DNA of 64,000 nt from Kibdelosporangium philippinense (GCF_021390435.2 NZ_JAJVCN010000001.1:930001-994000); one strand, 5' to 3'; shown: positions 1 through 8,816, counted from the stretch's first letter. Notes: generated from the sequence alone by a model not told the origin. Numbers and translations are program-made.

Positions 1-411
1 CACGCAGTCGGACACGCAGTCGCGCGCACTGTTGACGCCGTCATGACGACAGAGGTGCTCACCAGAGGACCGAACGCCGACGCCGCGCAACTGGCCCGGG
101 ACATGCTGGATCACCACCTGCGTACGATCCCGATCGAGGACGAGGGCAAGCTGGTCGGCATCGTCACCCGCCGGGACCTTCTGCGTACGGTTGCCAGAGA
201 CGACGAGACGATTGTCCGGGATGTCCGGCGCCACCTGTGCCGAGCTTTCCGGCGCGGCGACTGGTCGGCCTCAGTCGTCGATGGAGTCGCGACTCTGATC
301 GACGACTATGACAACGCCGCCGACCGGCACATCGCCGAAGTCATCGCGGGCGCGGTCCCCGGTGTGCTCGAAGTCCACGTGCGGGCCAGGTCCAATGCCG
401 TGGTCCCGTAG
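1..411 (+). CDS. CBS-BON domain protein, 5' end outside window
   Basis: The reading frame is open from base 1 and an in-frame Met occurs at 43, but the residues before it (ending TVDAVMTTEV) look like the usual start of a CBS motif, so the true N-terminus probably lies upstream. Visible parts are the second half of a CBS pair (KLVGIVTRRDLL) and then a BON-like domain (from about DETIVRDVRRHL to VPGVLEVHVRARSN). CBS-BON proteins are adenosine-ligand sensors typical of actinobacterial DosR-type stress regulons, and the neighbours (DevR-like regulator, universal stress proteins) fit that. A decayed relative lies at about 7965-8150. Family is fairly sure; ligand and role are inferred from the family. 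Confidence 0.8.
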   Translation, partial: HAVGHAVARTVDAVMTTEVLTRGPNADAAQLARDMLDHHLRTIPIEDEGKLVGIVTRRDLLRTVARDDETIVRDVRRHLCRAFRRGDWSASVVDGVATLIDDYDNAADRHIAEVIAGAVPGVLEVHVRARSNAVVP

Positions 412-480
412 GACTTCTGGCCCTGCTCGTCGGTAGGGGGCGGCTGAGGTCGGCACCTGGTTCGACGAGAGGGGCCACCG

Positions 481-1134
481 TCATGACTTGTTCTCGTCCC
501 GCCGCCGGGTCGCGTAGACAGCGGCCTCGGTACGGCGTACGAACCCCAGCTTGTGCAGCAGCGAGGACACGTAGTTCTTCACCGTCTTCTCGGCGAGATA
601 CAGCTGTGCGGCGATTTGCCGGTTCGTCATGCCTTCGGCGATCAGGTCCAGGATGCGGCGCTCCTGCGGGCTGAGCGTCGCGTAGCGGGGGTCTTCCTCC
701 TTGTCCTCGCCTTTGCGCAACCGGTTGAGCACCATCGCGGTGACGCCCGCGTCGAGCAGCGATCCACCGCTCGCGATGGTTCGGATCGCGCCGACCAAGT
801 CGTTGCCGCTGACTTGCTTCAACATGTATCCGGCGGCACCCGCCATGATCGCGCTGAAGAGCGCCTCGTCGTCGGCATGCGAGGTCAGCATCAGACACGC
901 TGGCGGCGGTTCGACAGCGGCCCGTATGTCGCGACAGACCGTGACGCCATCCCCATCCGGCAACCGCACGTCGAGCAGGGCCACATCGGGGCGCAGTGCG
1001 GGGATGCGGGCAACCGCCTGTGCGGCGGTTCCCGCTTCGCCAATGACTTCGATGTCGGGCTCGGCTTCCAGAAGCTGTCCCAGTCCGCGGCGAACGATCT
1101 CGTGGTCGTCGAGCAGGAACACCTTGATGGTCAT
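481..1134 (-). CDS. DevR/DosR-like NarL-family response regulator
   Basis: Two-domain response regulator of 217 residues. The receiver domain begins IKVFLLDDHEIVRRG, with the phospho-acceptor in DVALLDVRLPDGDG, and the C-terminal LuxR helix-turn-helix reads LSPQERRILDLIAEGMTNRQ, then AEKTVKNYVSSLLHKLG. The ATG at 1134 is chosen over a GTG at 1149 because GGAGGAG lies six bases before it. It is divergent from a universal stress protein gene, with a perfect 18-bp palindrome between them. The cognate kinase is probably the two-GAF histidine kinase at 5995-7728, as in DevS/DevR. In mycobacteria this family controls hypoxia and dormancy genes. Assignment to the DevR group is by similarity of architecture and gene context. 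Confidence 0.9.
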   Translation of the reverse strand: MTIKVFLLDDHEIVRRGLGQLLEAEPDIEVIGEAGTAAQAVARIPALRPDVALLDVRLPDGDGVTVCRDIRAAVEPPPACLMLTSHADDEALFSAIMAGAAGYMLKQVSGNDLVGAIRTIASGGSLLDAGVTAMVLNRLRKGEDKEEDPRYATLSPQERRILDLIAEGMTNRQIAAQLYLAEKTVKNYVSSLLHKLGFVRRTEAAVYATRRRDENKS

Positions 1135-1191
1135 CACCAACTCCTCCACGTCGCATCGCCGAGGCTACTCCGGAAGGCGGTACCGCCGAAG

Positions 1192-1209
1192 TAGGGCCGA
1201 TCGGCCCTA
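1192..1209. promoter_or_regulatory. candidate DosR-like operator palindrome
   Basis: TAGGGCCGATCGGCCCTA is a perfect 18-bp palindrome in the divergent promoter region between the response regulator and the universal stress protein gene. It matches the GGGnC-N4-GnCCC shape of DosR/DevR boxes. Likely site of autoregulation and usp activation; not tested. Confidence 0.55.
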
Positions 1210-1299
1210 TCCGGGTGGGCCGGTGAGCACTGCCCAGACGGGTGCGCGACAGGGGAAGGTTTCACCAAGAGATGCCAACCGTCCTATATGGAGGAAGCG

Positions 1300-2187
1300 A
1301 TGGCCACCGTGTTCGACCACCACCGGCCGATCATCGTCGGCATCGACGGCTCGGCGGCAGCGCTGGCCGCGGTTCGTTGGGCGGCGCGGGAAGCATCGGC
1401 ACGCAAGCTGCCATTGACCCTCGTACACGTGCAACCCGGCCCGAGCCGGTACCACGACGCGAAAGTAGCGGCGGCGATGCGCCCGGTCCTGCGTGAGCAG
1501 GCGAAGAAGTGGTTGCACGAGGCGCTCGACGCGGCCTGTGCGGAAGTACCCGATCTGAATCCGACCATTGAGCTGCGAGACGCGGAGGTGGTCGCAGCGC
1601 TGCTCGAGATGTCCGCCGACGCGGCCATGGTCGTGCTCGGTGCGCGCGGCACCGGCGGGTTCACCGGCATGCTGGTGGGGTCGACCGCGACTTCCGTGGT
1701 CGCAGCCGCCTCTTGCCCGGTCACGGTCGTCCGCACACCCCAACTGGGCTCGTCGAAGACAGGCGGTCCGGTCGTGGTTGGTGTCGACGGGTCCCCGGCG
1801 AGCGAGGCGGCGATCAAGTTCGCCTTCGAGGAAGCCTCGCTGCGTGGTGCCTCGTTGATCGCGGTGCACACGTGGACCGAGGTGTACCTCGATCCCGAGC
1901 TGAACGTGGACCGGATCGCGTTCGACACGACGCTTCTTGAGGAGCGTGAGCACGAGCTGTTGGCTCAGCGGCTGGCTGGGTGGCAGGAGAAGTACCCGGA
2001 CGTGCTGGTGACCCGTGTGGTCACGAAGGGCAGGCCGGTGCGGGCGCTGCTGGGCTACGACGAGCACGCTCAGCTGATCGTCGTCGGCAGCCGCGGCCTT
2101 GGCGGTTATCACGGAATGTTGCTCGGTTCCACGAGCCAAGCCCTCATGCACTACGCCCTGACGCCGCTCGCCGTCGTCCGTTGCTGA
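1300..2187 (+). CDS. tandem-domain universal stress protein
   Basis: 295-residue protein made of two UspA domains. Each starts with the short beta strand and D-G-S motif (IIVGIDGSAAAL; VVVGVDGSPASEA) and ends with the ATP-binding G-2X-G-9X-G(S/T) motif (GARGTGGFTGMLVGST; GSRGLGGYHGMLLGST). The family binds ATP and acts in the cytoplasm during stress and dormancy. ATG 1300 is preceded by GGAGGAAGC; the Met at 1288 would overlap that ribosome site. It lies 12 bp before a second usp gene, so both are probably one operon under the palindrome at 1192-1209. Confidence 0.92.
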   Translation: MATVFDHHRPIIVGIDGSAAALAAVRWAAREASARKLPLTLVHVQPGPSRYHDAKVAAAMRPVLREQAKKWLHEALDAACAEVPDLNPTIELRDAEVVAALLEMSADAAMVVLGARGTGGFTGMLVGSTATSVVAAASCPVTVVRTPQLGSSKTGGPVVVGVDGSPASEAAIKFAFEEASLRGASLIAVHTWTEVYLDPELNVDRIAFDTTLLEEREHELLAQRLAGWQEKYPDVLVTRVVTKGRPVRALLGYDEHAQLIVVGSRGLGGYHGMLLGSTSQALMHYALTPLAVVRC

Positions 2188-2199
2188 AGGAGAGAGTCC

Positions 2200-3063
2200 A
2201 TGACCAAGCCCATTGTCGTCGGGATCGACGGCTCCGGCTCCGCGCAGCAGGCAGTCCGCTGGGCCGCGCACGAGGCTGCCTCTCGCAAAGCGCCACTGCG
2301 GCTCGTCCACGCGTGCATGGTGGTCTCGCATTACACCCTGATGACGTCGCCGAAGTCGGTGTCCGACGTCCTGGCTGACGAAGGCCGCGAGTGGTTGCGG
2401 TCGGCGTCTCAGATCGCGACCGGGGTAGCACCCCAGATCGAGGTGTCGCGCATCCTCGAGCACCAGGATCCGGCGACCGCGTTGATCGACGAGTCGGCGA
2501 CGGCGCAACTGATGGTCCTCGGCTCACGCGGATTGGGCGGATTCACGGGCCTGCTGGTCGGGTCGGTTGCCACCAAGGTCGCTCAGCGCGGCGCGTGCCC
2601 GGTCGTCGTGGTCCGTGGCGAGGAGACGGACCGCACCGGCAAACCGATCGTGGTCGGCGTCGACGGCTCACCTGCCAGCGAGGCCGCCATCGAGTTCGGC
2701 TATGCGGAGGCCGCCCGGTTGAGTGCACCGCTGGTCGCTGTGCACGCCTGGAGCGACATGCTTCCGGTGTCGGCCTTCGCGATGGTGCCGCACGCGTTCG
2801 ACTGGCCGGAGATCCAGACCGCGGAACTCGCGGTGCTCGGCGAGCGGCTGGCCAGGTGGCAGGAGAAGTACCCGGAGGTGTCCGTCGACCGGATCGTCGC
2901 CCAGGACCGGCCCGCGCACAGCCTGATCGAACAGGCACGGGACGCTCAGCTGGTGGTCGTCGGTTCGCGCGGCCGTGGTGGACTCGCGGGCTTGCTGCTC
3001 GGGTCGACCAGCCAGGCGCTGCTGCAGCACGCGCCCTGCCCGGTCGTCGTGGTCCGGCCTTAG
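2200..3063 (+). CDS. tandem-domain universal stress protein
   Basis: 287 residues, two UspA domains with the same nucleotide-binding motifs as the upstream gene (GSRGLGGFTGLLVGS and GSRGRGGLAGLLLGS), ending PCPVVVVRP. Start ATG follows AAGGAGAG. Its stop codon is unusual: TA at 3061-3062 is part of a TTA target duplication and the final G at 3063 is the first base of an IS5-family insertion. Before that insertion the final G came from the terminal base of a MITE (4003). The coding sequence is therefore intact, but its 3' end has been rewritten twice by mobile DNA. Confidence 0.92.
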   Translation: MTKPIVVGIDGSGSAQQAVRWAAHEAASRKAPLRLVHACMVVSHYTLMTSPKSVSDVLADEGREWLRSASQIATGVAPQIEVSRILEHQDPATALIDESATAQLMVLGSRGLGGFTGLLVGSVATKVAQRGACPVVVVRGEETDRTGKPIVVGVDGSPASEAAIEFGYAEAARLSAPLVAVHAWSDMLPVSAFAMVPHAFDWPEIQTAELAVLGERLARWQEKYPEVSVDRIVAQDRPAHSLIEQARDAQLVVVGSRGRGGLAGLLLGSTSQALLQHAPCPVVVVRP

Positions 3064-3999
3064 AGGGCATCTGATCTTAGTTAGGCAAGAATGTCTGCTT
3101 TGGGTGGATCGTTTCGCCAGGTTTGGGTGGATTCCCCGGTCAGGGTGCGGCTCATTATGTTAGTCATCGCCCAGTGGACCATCGTGCGCGACCGCTGGGG
3201 CAGGGCTTCGTAGTCGCGCGCGAGTCGGCGGTGTTGCATCAGCCAGCCCAGACTGCGCTCCACTACCCACCGCCGGGGCAACACGTGGAATCCCTTGGCA
3301 GAAGGGCGTTTGACGACCTCAACCCGGATACCCCGCTGGGCTCCATGACGGATGACTGTGTTGTTGTAGCCGCCGTCCACCCATGCCGCCGACACGGTCG
3401 GATGCGCAGCGGCGAGATGATCGAGAACCTGTTGCCCGCCAGCGGAATCCTGCACCGACGCCGCGGTCACGATTACCGCCAGCAGCAGGCCGAGCACATC
3501 GGTGGCGATGTGCCGTTTGCGGCCCTTGATCTTCTTGCCCGCGTCGATACCCTGACTGGATTCGCTGACATTGCAGGAGGTTTTCACGCTCTGCGAGTCG
3601 ATGATCGCCGCCGTCGGGGCAGCAGCGCGGCCTTTCGCGACGCGGACTTGGTCACGCAACAGGTCATGCAGCGTTTCCGTTGTGCCATCGGCTTCCCACT
3701 TGGCGTAGTAGTCATAAACCGTCTTGCAGGGCGGGAAGTCGTGCGGCAGATACTCCCAGGCGATCCCGGTCCGGCACACGTACAGGATCGCGTTCACGAT
3801 CTCCCGCAAGTCATGCACGCGCATCACGGTTCCCGGCCCACGCCGGGCAGCACGCCACGCCGTCAGCGTTGGCTCGATCAACGCCCAGCGAGTATCGGAC
3901 AAGTCGCTGCGGTACGCACGCCGGGACCCCACAAGTTGATCAAGGTATCAGCCGTCACCCGACACAGACATATCGCCCCAACCAAGATCAGATGCCCTC
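3063..3999 (-). mobile_element. IS5-family insertion sequence (937 bp), complete
   Basis: Ends are inverted repeats: the left begins GAGGGCATCTGATCTTAGTT and the right, read on the other strand, GAGGGCATCTGATCTTGGTT. TTA is duplicated on both sides (3060-3062 and 4000-4002), fitting the TNA target of IS1031-type IS5 elements. One intact transposase ORF fills the element. It sits at the outer edge of a MITE and on the stop codon of the preceding usp gene. Confidence 0.9.
3081..3932 (-). CDS. IS5-family transposase
   Basis: 283-residue DDE transposase in one frame. N-terminal DUF4096-type segment (SDLSDTRWALIEPTL), first catalytic Asp in AAIIDSQSVKTS, second in AAWVDGGYNN, and Glu in WVVERSLGWLMQHRRLARDYE. 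All catalytic residues are present and length is normal, so the element may still be active. It reads toward the universal stress protein gene. Confidence 0.93.
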   Translation of the reverse strand: MGSRRAYRSDLSDTRWALIEPTLTAWRAARRGPGTVMRVHDLREIVNAILYVCRTGIAWEYLPHDFPPCKTVYDYYAKWEADGTTETLHDLLRDQVRVAKGRAAAPTAAIIDSQSVKTSCNVSESSQGIDAGKKIKGRKRHIATDVLGLLLAVIVTAASVQDSAGGQQVLDHLAAAHPTVSAAWVDGGYNNTVIRHGAQRGIRVEVVKRPSAKGFHVLPRRWVVERSLGWLMQHRRLARDYEALPQRSRTMVHWAMTNIMSRTLTGESTQTWRNDPPKADILA

Positions 4000-4055
4000 T
4001 TAGTGGTCACGATCGGAAGTCTGTCGGGGGTCTCGACGGCCCAGCTTCCCGCTAG

Positions 4056-5862
4056 GAGGCCGCTGAATAATCGGCGTGTCGCCCCAGGATGTGGGTTTGA
4101 GCTGGGAGAATCGTTTCATGCAGGGTGTGGAGCGTGGTGATCGGGAGCTGCTGGACGCGGAGGCGCTGGTCGGTCATCTGGTCCCGGCGGGGAGCATGTT
4201 CGCGTTCCTGGCCGGGCATCGCCGGAATCTGTTCCCCGATGGAGAGTTCGAGGATCTGTTCCCCTCGGGCAAGGGACGGCCCTCGATCCCGGCGTCGGTG
4301 ATGGCCTCCATCCTGGTGTTGCAGACCCTGCATGATCTCTCGGATCGGGAGACCGCTGAGGCGGCCCGGTGTGACCTGCGGTGGAAGGTCGCGACCGGGA
4401 TGGCATTGGACGACAAGGGATTCGACCCCTCGACGCTGGTGTACTGGCGCAAACGACTGGCCACCTCGGGGCGGCCGCATCGGATCAACGACGCGGTGCG
4501 CACGGTCGTCGAGGAGACCGGGATCCTGCGTGGCCGCCGCAAGCGGGCGGTGGATTCCACGATCCTGGCCGACGCGGTCGCCACCCAGGACACCATCACC
4601 CAGCTGATCTCGGCGATCCGGCGGGTGGATCGGCAGGTGCCCGGCGCGGCGGGGCAGATCGCGAAGGTGTGTACCGGCCATGACTACAGTCGGCCGGACA
4701 AGCCGAGGATCGACTGGGACGACCCGGCCGCCAAGGACGCGCTGGTCTCCGCGCTGGTCAACGATGCGAACGCGCTGGTGGCGGCGCTGGCCGATACCGA
4801 ACTGGAAGGCGACGCGGAGTTCGCGTTGGCGTTGCTGGCGTTGGTCGCCGGTCAGGATGTCGAGCCCGCCGAGGGCAGTGACGGCACTGATGGGCGGTGG
4901 CGGATCGCCCGCAAGGTCGCCCCGGACCGGGTGGTGTCCACAGTGGATCCGGATGCGCGGCATACCCGCAAGTCCCCGGAGAACCGGCGGGACGGGTATC
5001 GGGCGCACGTGGCGGCCGAGCCCGAGACCGGGATCGTCACCGACGAGAAGGTGACCACGGCCGCCGGCACGGAGAACTCCGACCCCGCTGTGGCCGAGGA
5101 GTTCCTCGACGCCGAGGACGGCAAGCGCGCGTGGCACGGCGATTCCGCCTATGGCACAGGGGATCTACGCGGTGGGATCGACGATGCCGGGCATGAGGCG
5201 GTGATCAAGCCCAAGCCGCTGCGGGCTCCGGTCGAGGGCGGATTCACCGTGGACGACTTCACCGTGGACGACTTCACCGTGGACGAGCAAGCGGGCACGG
5301 TCACCTGCCCCAACGACATCACCCGCCCGATCAGCCGGACCCGGGTCGCCACCTTTGGCGCTCTCTGTCGTGCCTGCTCACTGCGTGCACAGTGCACCAC
5401 GTCCAAGACCGGCCGTAAAATCGTTCTGCACCCACGAGATGACCTGCTGCGCCAAGCCCGACGCGACTGGGCGGACAAGCCCGAACTGCGCGAGAGCTAC
5501 AGGACGTTCCGCCCCAACGTGGAACGGGTCATCTCCCAGATCGCCAGCCGCGGTGGCCGACGTCTCAAACTCCGATATCTAGGCACCGGCAAGAACAACG
5601 CCTGGCTCAAACGCCGCACCGCAGCCTTGAACCTCCGCAACCTCATCGGTCGCGGCCTGACCCATACGGCGGGCGCTTGGACCCTGGCTACCTGAGGGAA
5701 ACCACGGCCCAACCCCCAGTCTTGGGGATTGTGAACCTCGTCGAGCAACCGCCCTGGGCTCCCTGAACGCCCAGCATCACCCATGAATCAGCAAGGCCCA
5801 GGTCCTCGCCTGCCATCACTCGGTGACAACCAACCCGCAAACCACCCTAATTCAGCGGCCTC
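4056..5862 (+). mobile_element. IS1182-family insertion sequence inside the MITE
   Basis: Inverted ends GAGGCCGCTGAAT (left) and its complement at 5850-5862, flanked by CTAG on both sides (4052-4055, 5863-5866), read here as a 4-bp palindromic target duplication. One long transposase ORF occupies it. About 150 bp after the ORF is non-coding. Confidence 0.85.
4076..5695 (+). CDS. IS1182-family transposase
   Basis: 539-residue DDE transposase, full length for the family. It opens with the IS1182 N-terminal region (LVPAGSMFAFLAGHRRNLFP; GRPSIPASVMASILVLQTLH), has RAVDSTILADAVATQD, the second Asp region (KRAWHGDSAYGTGDLR), the CxxC-containing insertion (CRACSLRAQC) and a C-terminal VERVISQIASRG segment. 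GTG 4076 is used; ATG 4121 is an alternative. Oddity: a perfect 15-bp unit is repeated three times around 5243-5287, giving FTVDDFTVDDFTVDE between the catalytic core and the Cys-rich insertion. Confidence 0.92.
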   Translation: MSPQDVGLSWENRFMQGVERGDRELLDAEALVGHLVPAGSMFAFLAGHRRNLFPDGEFEDLFPSGKGRPSIPASVMASILVLQTLHDLSDRETAEAARCDLRWKVATGMALDDKGFDPSTLVYWRKRLATSGRPHRINDAVRTVVEETGILRGRRKRAVDSTILADAVATQDTITQLISAIRRVDRQVPGAAGQIAKVCTGHDYSRPDKPRIDWDDPAAKDALVSALVNDANALVAALADTELEGDAEFALALLALVAGQDVEPAEGSDGTDGRWRIARKVAPDRVVSTVDPDARHTRKSPENRRDGYRAHVAAEPETGIVTDEKVTTAAGTENSDPAVAEEFLDAEDGKRAWHGDSAYGTGDLRGGIDDAGHEAVIKPKPLRAPVEGGFTVDDFTVDDFTVDEQAGTVTCPNDITRPISRTRVATFGALCRACSLRAQCTTSKTGRKIVLHPRDDLLRQARRDWADKPELRESYRTFRPNVERVISQIASRGGRRLKLRYLGTGKNNAWLKRRTAALNLRNLIGRGLTHTAGAWTLAT

Positions 5863-5994
5863 CTAGCCAGATTTTCCTCTGGGCAGCACCGGCCGAAGGC
5901 GCCGGTACAACACCGGTACCGGCCCCTTCGCCCGGCACACTCAGCGAAAACCTGGATCCGCCGAATACCCCCAACGTACTAACGATCGTGACCA

Positions 5995-7728
5995 CTAATC
6001 GTCCGTCGGCAGCGGAACTTCCCAGGTGACGGTGGTCCCGCTGCCCGGCGCGGTCTCGATGTCGCACGTGCCGTGCCAGCGGCTGGCGCGTTCGGCGATG
6101 TTGGCCAGCCCGCTCTGCCGTGGGAGATCCTCCGGGATGCCTTTGCCGTCGTCACGCACGGCCAGCTTCAGGCCTTTGCCCTGCCGGTCGGCGTTGACGG
6201 TGATCAGGACCGTGTTCGCCTCCGCGTGCCGCGCGGCGTTGGACAGGGTCTCCCGCAGTGTGGCCAGCACGTCGGGCCGTAGGTCGTCGGGGACGAGGCT
6301 GTCCAGGGGGCCGTCCATGTTCACGGTCGGCTCGAAACCCAACGCGTTGGCACCGTCCTGGATCACTCTGAGCAACTCGCCGCGCAGGCTGACCGGCCCG
6401 GAGCCGGGTTCTTCCTGCAGCGAGAAGATGCTCCGGCGGATCTCCCGGATGGTCTGGTCGATCTCCTCGACGAACCCGGTGACCCGACGGCCGATCTCGG
6501 GTTTGGCGATCAGCCGGGACAGTCCCTCCAGGCCGAGCCCGATCGCGAACAGCCGCTGGATCACCTGGTCGTGCAGTTCACGGGCGATCCGGTCACGGTC
6601 TTCGAACACCACCAGCCGCTGCCGGTCCTCCTGCGCGCGGGCGTACTCGATGGCCAGCGCCGCATGGCCGGCGAACGTCTTCACCATCTGCAGGTCGCTG
6701 TCCCAGAAAGGCGCCTGGCCACGCTGATTGGCGATGACAAGCACACCGAGCACGTTCTCACCGGCCGCCAACGGCACCAGCACCGCCGAACCCAGCTCCT
6801 CGAGCACCTCGGGAGCGTCGACCGCCCAGCCCGCGGCCGACAGTTTGTGCACAATGCGGGCTTCGCCGGTGGTGTACACCTCGCCGAGCTGGCTGCCGCG
6901 GACCTCGATGTGCTGGCCGACCAGACCGGCCGAGCCGGAGTGCTCGACCACCTCGAACGTGAGCTGCTCGCCGTCGTCATCCGACAGCACGATCGCGGCG
7001 AACGGGGCATTGGAGACCTCGACAGCGCGGTGCGCCACCAGCTTGAGCGCACCGGACGTGGTTTGTCCGGACAACAGGGCGCTGTTGAGCTCGTTGGACG
7101 CACGCAGCCAGGTTTCCCGTTGCTGGCTTTGGGCGAACAGCCGGGCGTTCTCGATCGCGATACCCGCCGCGGCGGCCAGCGCGATGACAACGGTCTGGTC
7201 TTGTTCGGTGAACTCGTTGCTACCTTTTTTCTCCGTGAGGTAAAGGTTTCCGAACACCGCGCCGCGCACTCGGACTGGTACGCCGAGGAAGGAGTTCATC
7301 GGCGGGTGGTTGGGCGGGAAACCGTACGACTGCGGGTGTTCGTGCAGGTCCGGGATCCGGATCGGTTCCGGGTGATTGATCAGCAGACCGAGGATTCCCT
7401 TGCCGTGCGGCAGATCGCCGATCAGCTCGCGCTGCTGGTCGTCGATGCCGATGTAGATGAACTCCTGCAGGCTGGTGCCCTCCGGCGCCAAGACACCCAT
7501 CGCCGCGTAGCGGGCACCGACCAGGTCGATGGACGACTGCACGATCCGGCGCAATACGTCCGGCAGCGACAGGTCACTGGCCACCGAGACCACGGCGTCG
7601 AGCAGGCGGTGGATCCGGTCCTGGGATTCGAGCACCTCGGCTGCCCGATCCATCAGCTCGCGCAGCAGCGTGTCCAGCCGCAACTGCTTCAGATCGGGAA
7701 ACGCCCGATCACCAGATCCGTCACTCAC
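5995..7728 (-). CDS. DevS-like sensor histidine kinase with two GAF domains
   Basis: Cytoplasmic kinase of about 577 residues. Order: N-terminal helix (LKQLRLDTLLRELMDRAAEV), GAF1 (to about LFAQSQQRE), GAF2 (to about AIEYARAQ), HisKA_3 with the phospho-His in DRDRIARELHDQVIQRLF, then HATPase (TLRETLSNAARHAEANTV; RDDGKGIPED). This is the layout of DevS/DosT, whose GAF1 binds heme and senses O2, NO and CO; heme binding here is not shown. Start is uncertain: GTG 7728 follows AAGGTGAG, with ATG 7818 and the ORF limit at 7854 as alternatives. Likely partner is the response regulator at 481-1134. Its stop TAG is formed with the terminal base of the adjoining MITE. Confidence 0.88.
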   Translation of the reverse strand: MSDGSGDRAFPDLKQLRLDTLLRELMDRAAEVLESQDRIHRLLDAVVSVASDLSLPDVLRRIVQSSIDLVGARYAAMGVLAPEGTSLQEFIYIGIDDQQRELIGDLPHGKGILGLLINHPEPIRIPDLHEHPQSYGFPPNHPPMNSFLGVPVRVRGAVFGNLYLTEKKGSNEFTEQDQTVVIALAAAAGIAIENARLFAQSQQRETWLRASNELNSALLSGQTTSGALKLVAHRAVEVSNAPFAAIVLSDDDGEQLTFEVVEHSGSAGLVGQHIEVRGSQLGEVYTTGEARIVHKLSAAGWAVDAPEVLEELGSAVLVPLAAGENVLGVLVIANQRGQAPFWDSDLQMVKTFAGHAALAIEYARAQEDRQRLVVFEDRDRIARELHDQVIQRLFAIGLGLEGLSRLIAKPEIGRRVTGFVEEIDQTIREIRRSIFSLQEEPGSGPVSLRGELLRVIQDGANALGFEPTVNMDGPLDSLVPDDLRPDVLATLRETLSNAARHAEANTVLITVNADRQGKGLKLAVRDDGKGIPEDLPRQSGLANIAERASRWHGTCDIETAPGSGTTVTWEVPLPTDD

Positions 7729-7912
7729 TAGCCGTCTCACCTTGTTTGGGCCGGGATGTACCTTGCCTCCGGCGAGGCTATCGCCCGCCGGGGCAGTTGG
7801 CGACCCACTGGAGCTCATTCGTGGCGGGCACGAAGTGGTTGGCACGAAAATCATCGGCTATCGCGTTGCGCCAAGGGGACACGCAGTGTGCGTCCTGATG
7901 CCCTGGCGTGCC

Positions 7913-7927
7913 AGGTCTTTGGCCCCT
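7913..7927. promoter_or_regulatory. candidate DosR-like box
   Basis: AGGTCTTTGGCCCCT fits the GGnC-N4-GnCC pattern and lies upstream of the histidine kinase gene on the minus strand. Weak single-site evidence, supported by similar sites before other genes of the island. Confidence 0.3.
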
Positions 7928-7964
7928 ATCGACACCGTAAAGCCTTCCTCGACAGTGGGATCAC

Positions 7965-8150
7965 AACTCCTCGAGGAGGATTCGATGCGCGGGAACTCGC
8001 TCGCCGCGGTGTCCGGCGACTGTTCGTCGTGGACGATCACGAGGTGCTCGGTGTGGTTTCACGCCGTGACCTCCGGCCGCTTGGTCCCCAAGATCCCCGG
8101 CGTGATCGAGGTCCGCGACCGGATGAGCTGTGCGTGGGACGATATGGCGG
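7965..8150 (+). pseudogene. remnant of a CBS-BON protein gene
   Basis: One frame reads RRGVRRLFVVDDHEVLGVVS, then RRDLRPL, a CBS half-motif. A different frame immediately after reads VPKIPGVIEVRDRMSCAWDD, typical of the BON domain end. The middle of the gene is missing and the frame is shifted, so this is a decayed copy of the family seen at 1-411. No start codon or full-length frame can be assigned. Confidence 0.65.
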
Positions 8151-8165
8151 GATGGGCGCTCGTGA

Positions 8166-8597
8166 TCAGGCAGGCCGTGGCTGGGCGGCGTCCGCGATGT
8201 ACAGCCGGCGCCCAGTCACTTTCTCGGCCTCGATCCGGATGAAGTGGTCTCGTCGGCCACTCACCCACGGCTGCAAGCAGATTCCCGACATCTCAACGAG
8301 TTCGTCCGTGTCGCGGATCAGGTTCGCATGGCCGACAACGGTCACACTCCACCCCTCGCGCAGGTCCGGGTCCAGCTCGTCGGCCTGGAAGCCGACGACG
8401 GCGTTTCCGGTGGCTGACCGCAGTTTCCCGCCGCCCGCGACCCGGATGACGATATCATCCAGATACAGACGGAAGTTGACCGGCTGCACCGCGGGCAATG
8501 CCTCCTCGGTGAACACCAGACGCCCCACCCGTACCGTGTGCAACAGGTCCAGGGACTGCTCGCGGTCCAGGGCCTCGAGTTCTCGTCGCACTGTCAT
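8166..8597 (-). CDS. pyridoxamine 5'-phosphate oxidase-like flavoprotein
   Basis: 143 residues, a split beta-barrel (PNPOx-like) fold: LDLLHTVRVGRLVFTEEALP, AVQPVNFRLYLDDIVIRV, WSVTVVGHANLIRDTDELVE and a C-terminal HFIRIEAEKVTGRRLY. Such small proteins bind FMN, F420 or heme and recur in DosR-type regulons. Start at 8597 (MTVRRELEALDREQSLDLL) is where family homology begins; the longer frame to 8834 has no family features. A DosR-like site lies about 70 bp upstream. Cofactor and substrate unknown. Confidence 0.85.
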   Translation of the reverse strand: MTVRRELEALDREQSLDLLHTVRVGRLVFTEEALPAVQPVNFRLYLDDIVIRVAGGGKLRSATGNAVVGFQADELDPDLREGWSVTVVGHANLIRDTDELVEMSGICLQPWVSGRRDHFIRIEAEKVTGRRLYIADAAQPRPA

Positions 8598-8665
8598 CGT
8601 CTGCTCCAGCCATGAATGTGTTTCGCACTTCGGCACAGGATGCGAGGCCCGCTGTCGGAGGACAT

Positions 8666-8681
8666 AGGGGCGGAAGTCCCG
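8666..8681. promoter_or_regulatory. candidate DosR-like box
   Basis: AGGGGCGGAAGTCCCG fits GGGnC-N4-GnCCC, about 70 bp before the minus-strand PNPOx-like gene. A second weaker motif (GGGGCGAAGGGCC) is at about 8706-8718. Confidence 0.4.
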
Positions 8682-8816
8682 CGCGGAGCAGCCGAGTGGC
8701 ATCAGGGGGCGAAGGGCCTCATCCGCCCCTGTCCAAAGCCTCTGCTTACGGTGATCAGCTGAGGCACAGGATCCAAACATGACATCATCTCCCGCGATCG
8801 CGGCCCGGAGCCGTCG

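Larger units (their letters stand above)
4001..5997. mobile_element. MITE of about 182 bp with TA ends, split by an IS1182 element
   Basis: Reading 4003-4055 joined to 5867-5995 restores a short element. Its ends are inverted: GTGGTCACGATCGGAAGTCT on the left and, on the other strand, GTGGTCACGATCGTTAGTAC on the right. TA flanks both ends (4001-4002, 5996-5997). Its core is clearly similar to the element at 32418-32586 (shared GGCGGATCCAGGTTTTCGCT and GCGGGAAGCTGGGCCGTCGA). It carries no gene. The two convergent genes around it both end with TAG made from the TA plus the first G of the element. Confidence 0.75.

Noticed and set aside
7756..8667. Plus-strand ORF of 303 codons across the CBS remnant and PNPOx gene
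   Set aside because: Only a short stretch resembles a CBS domain; the rest is antisense to the PNPOx-like gene.
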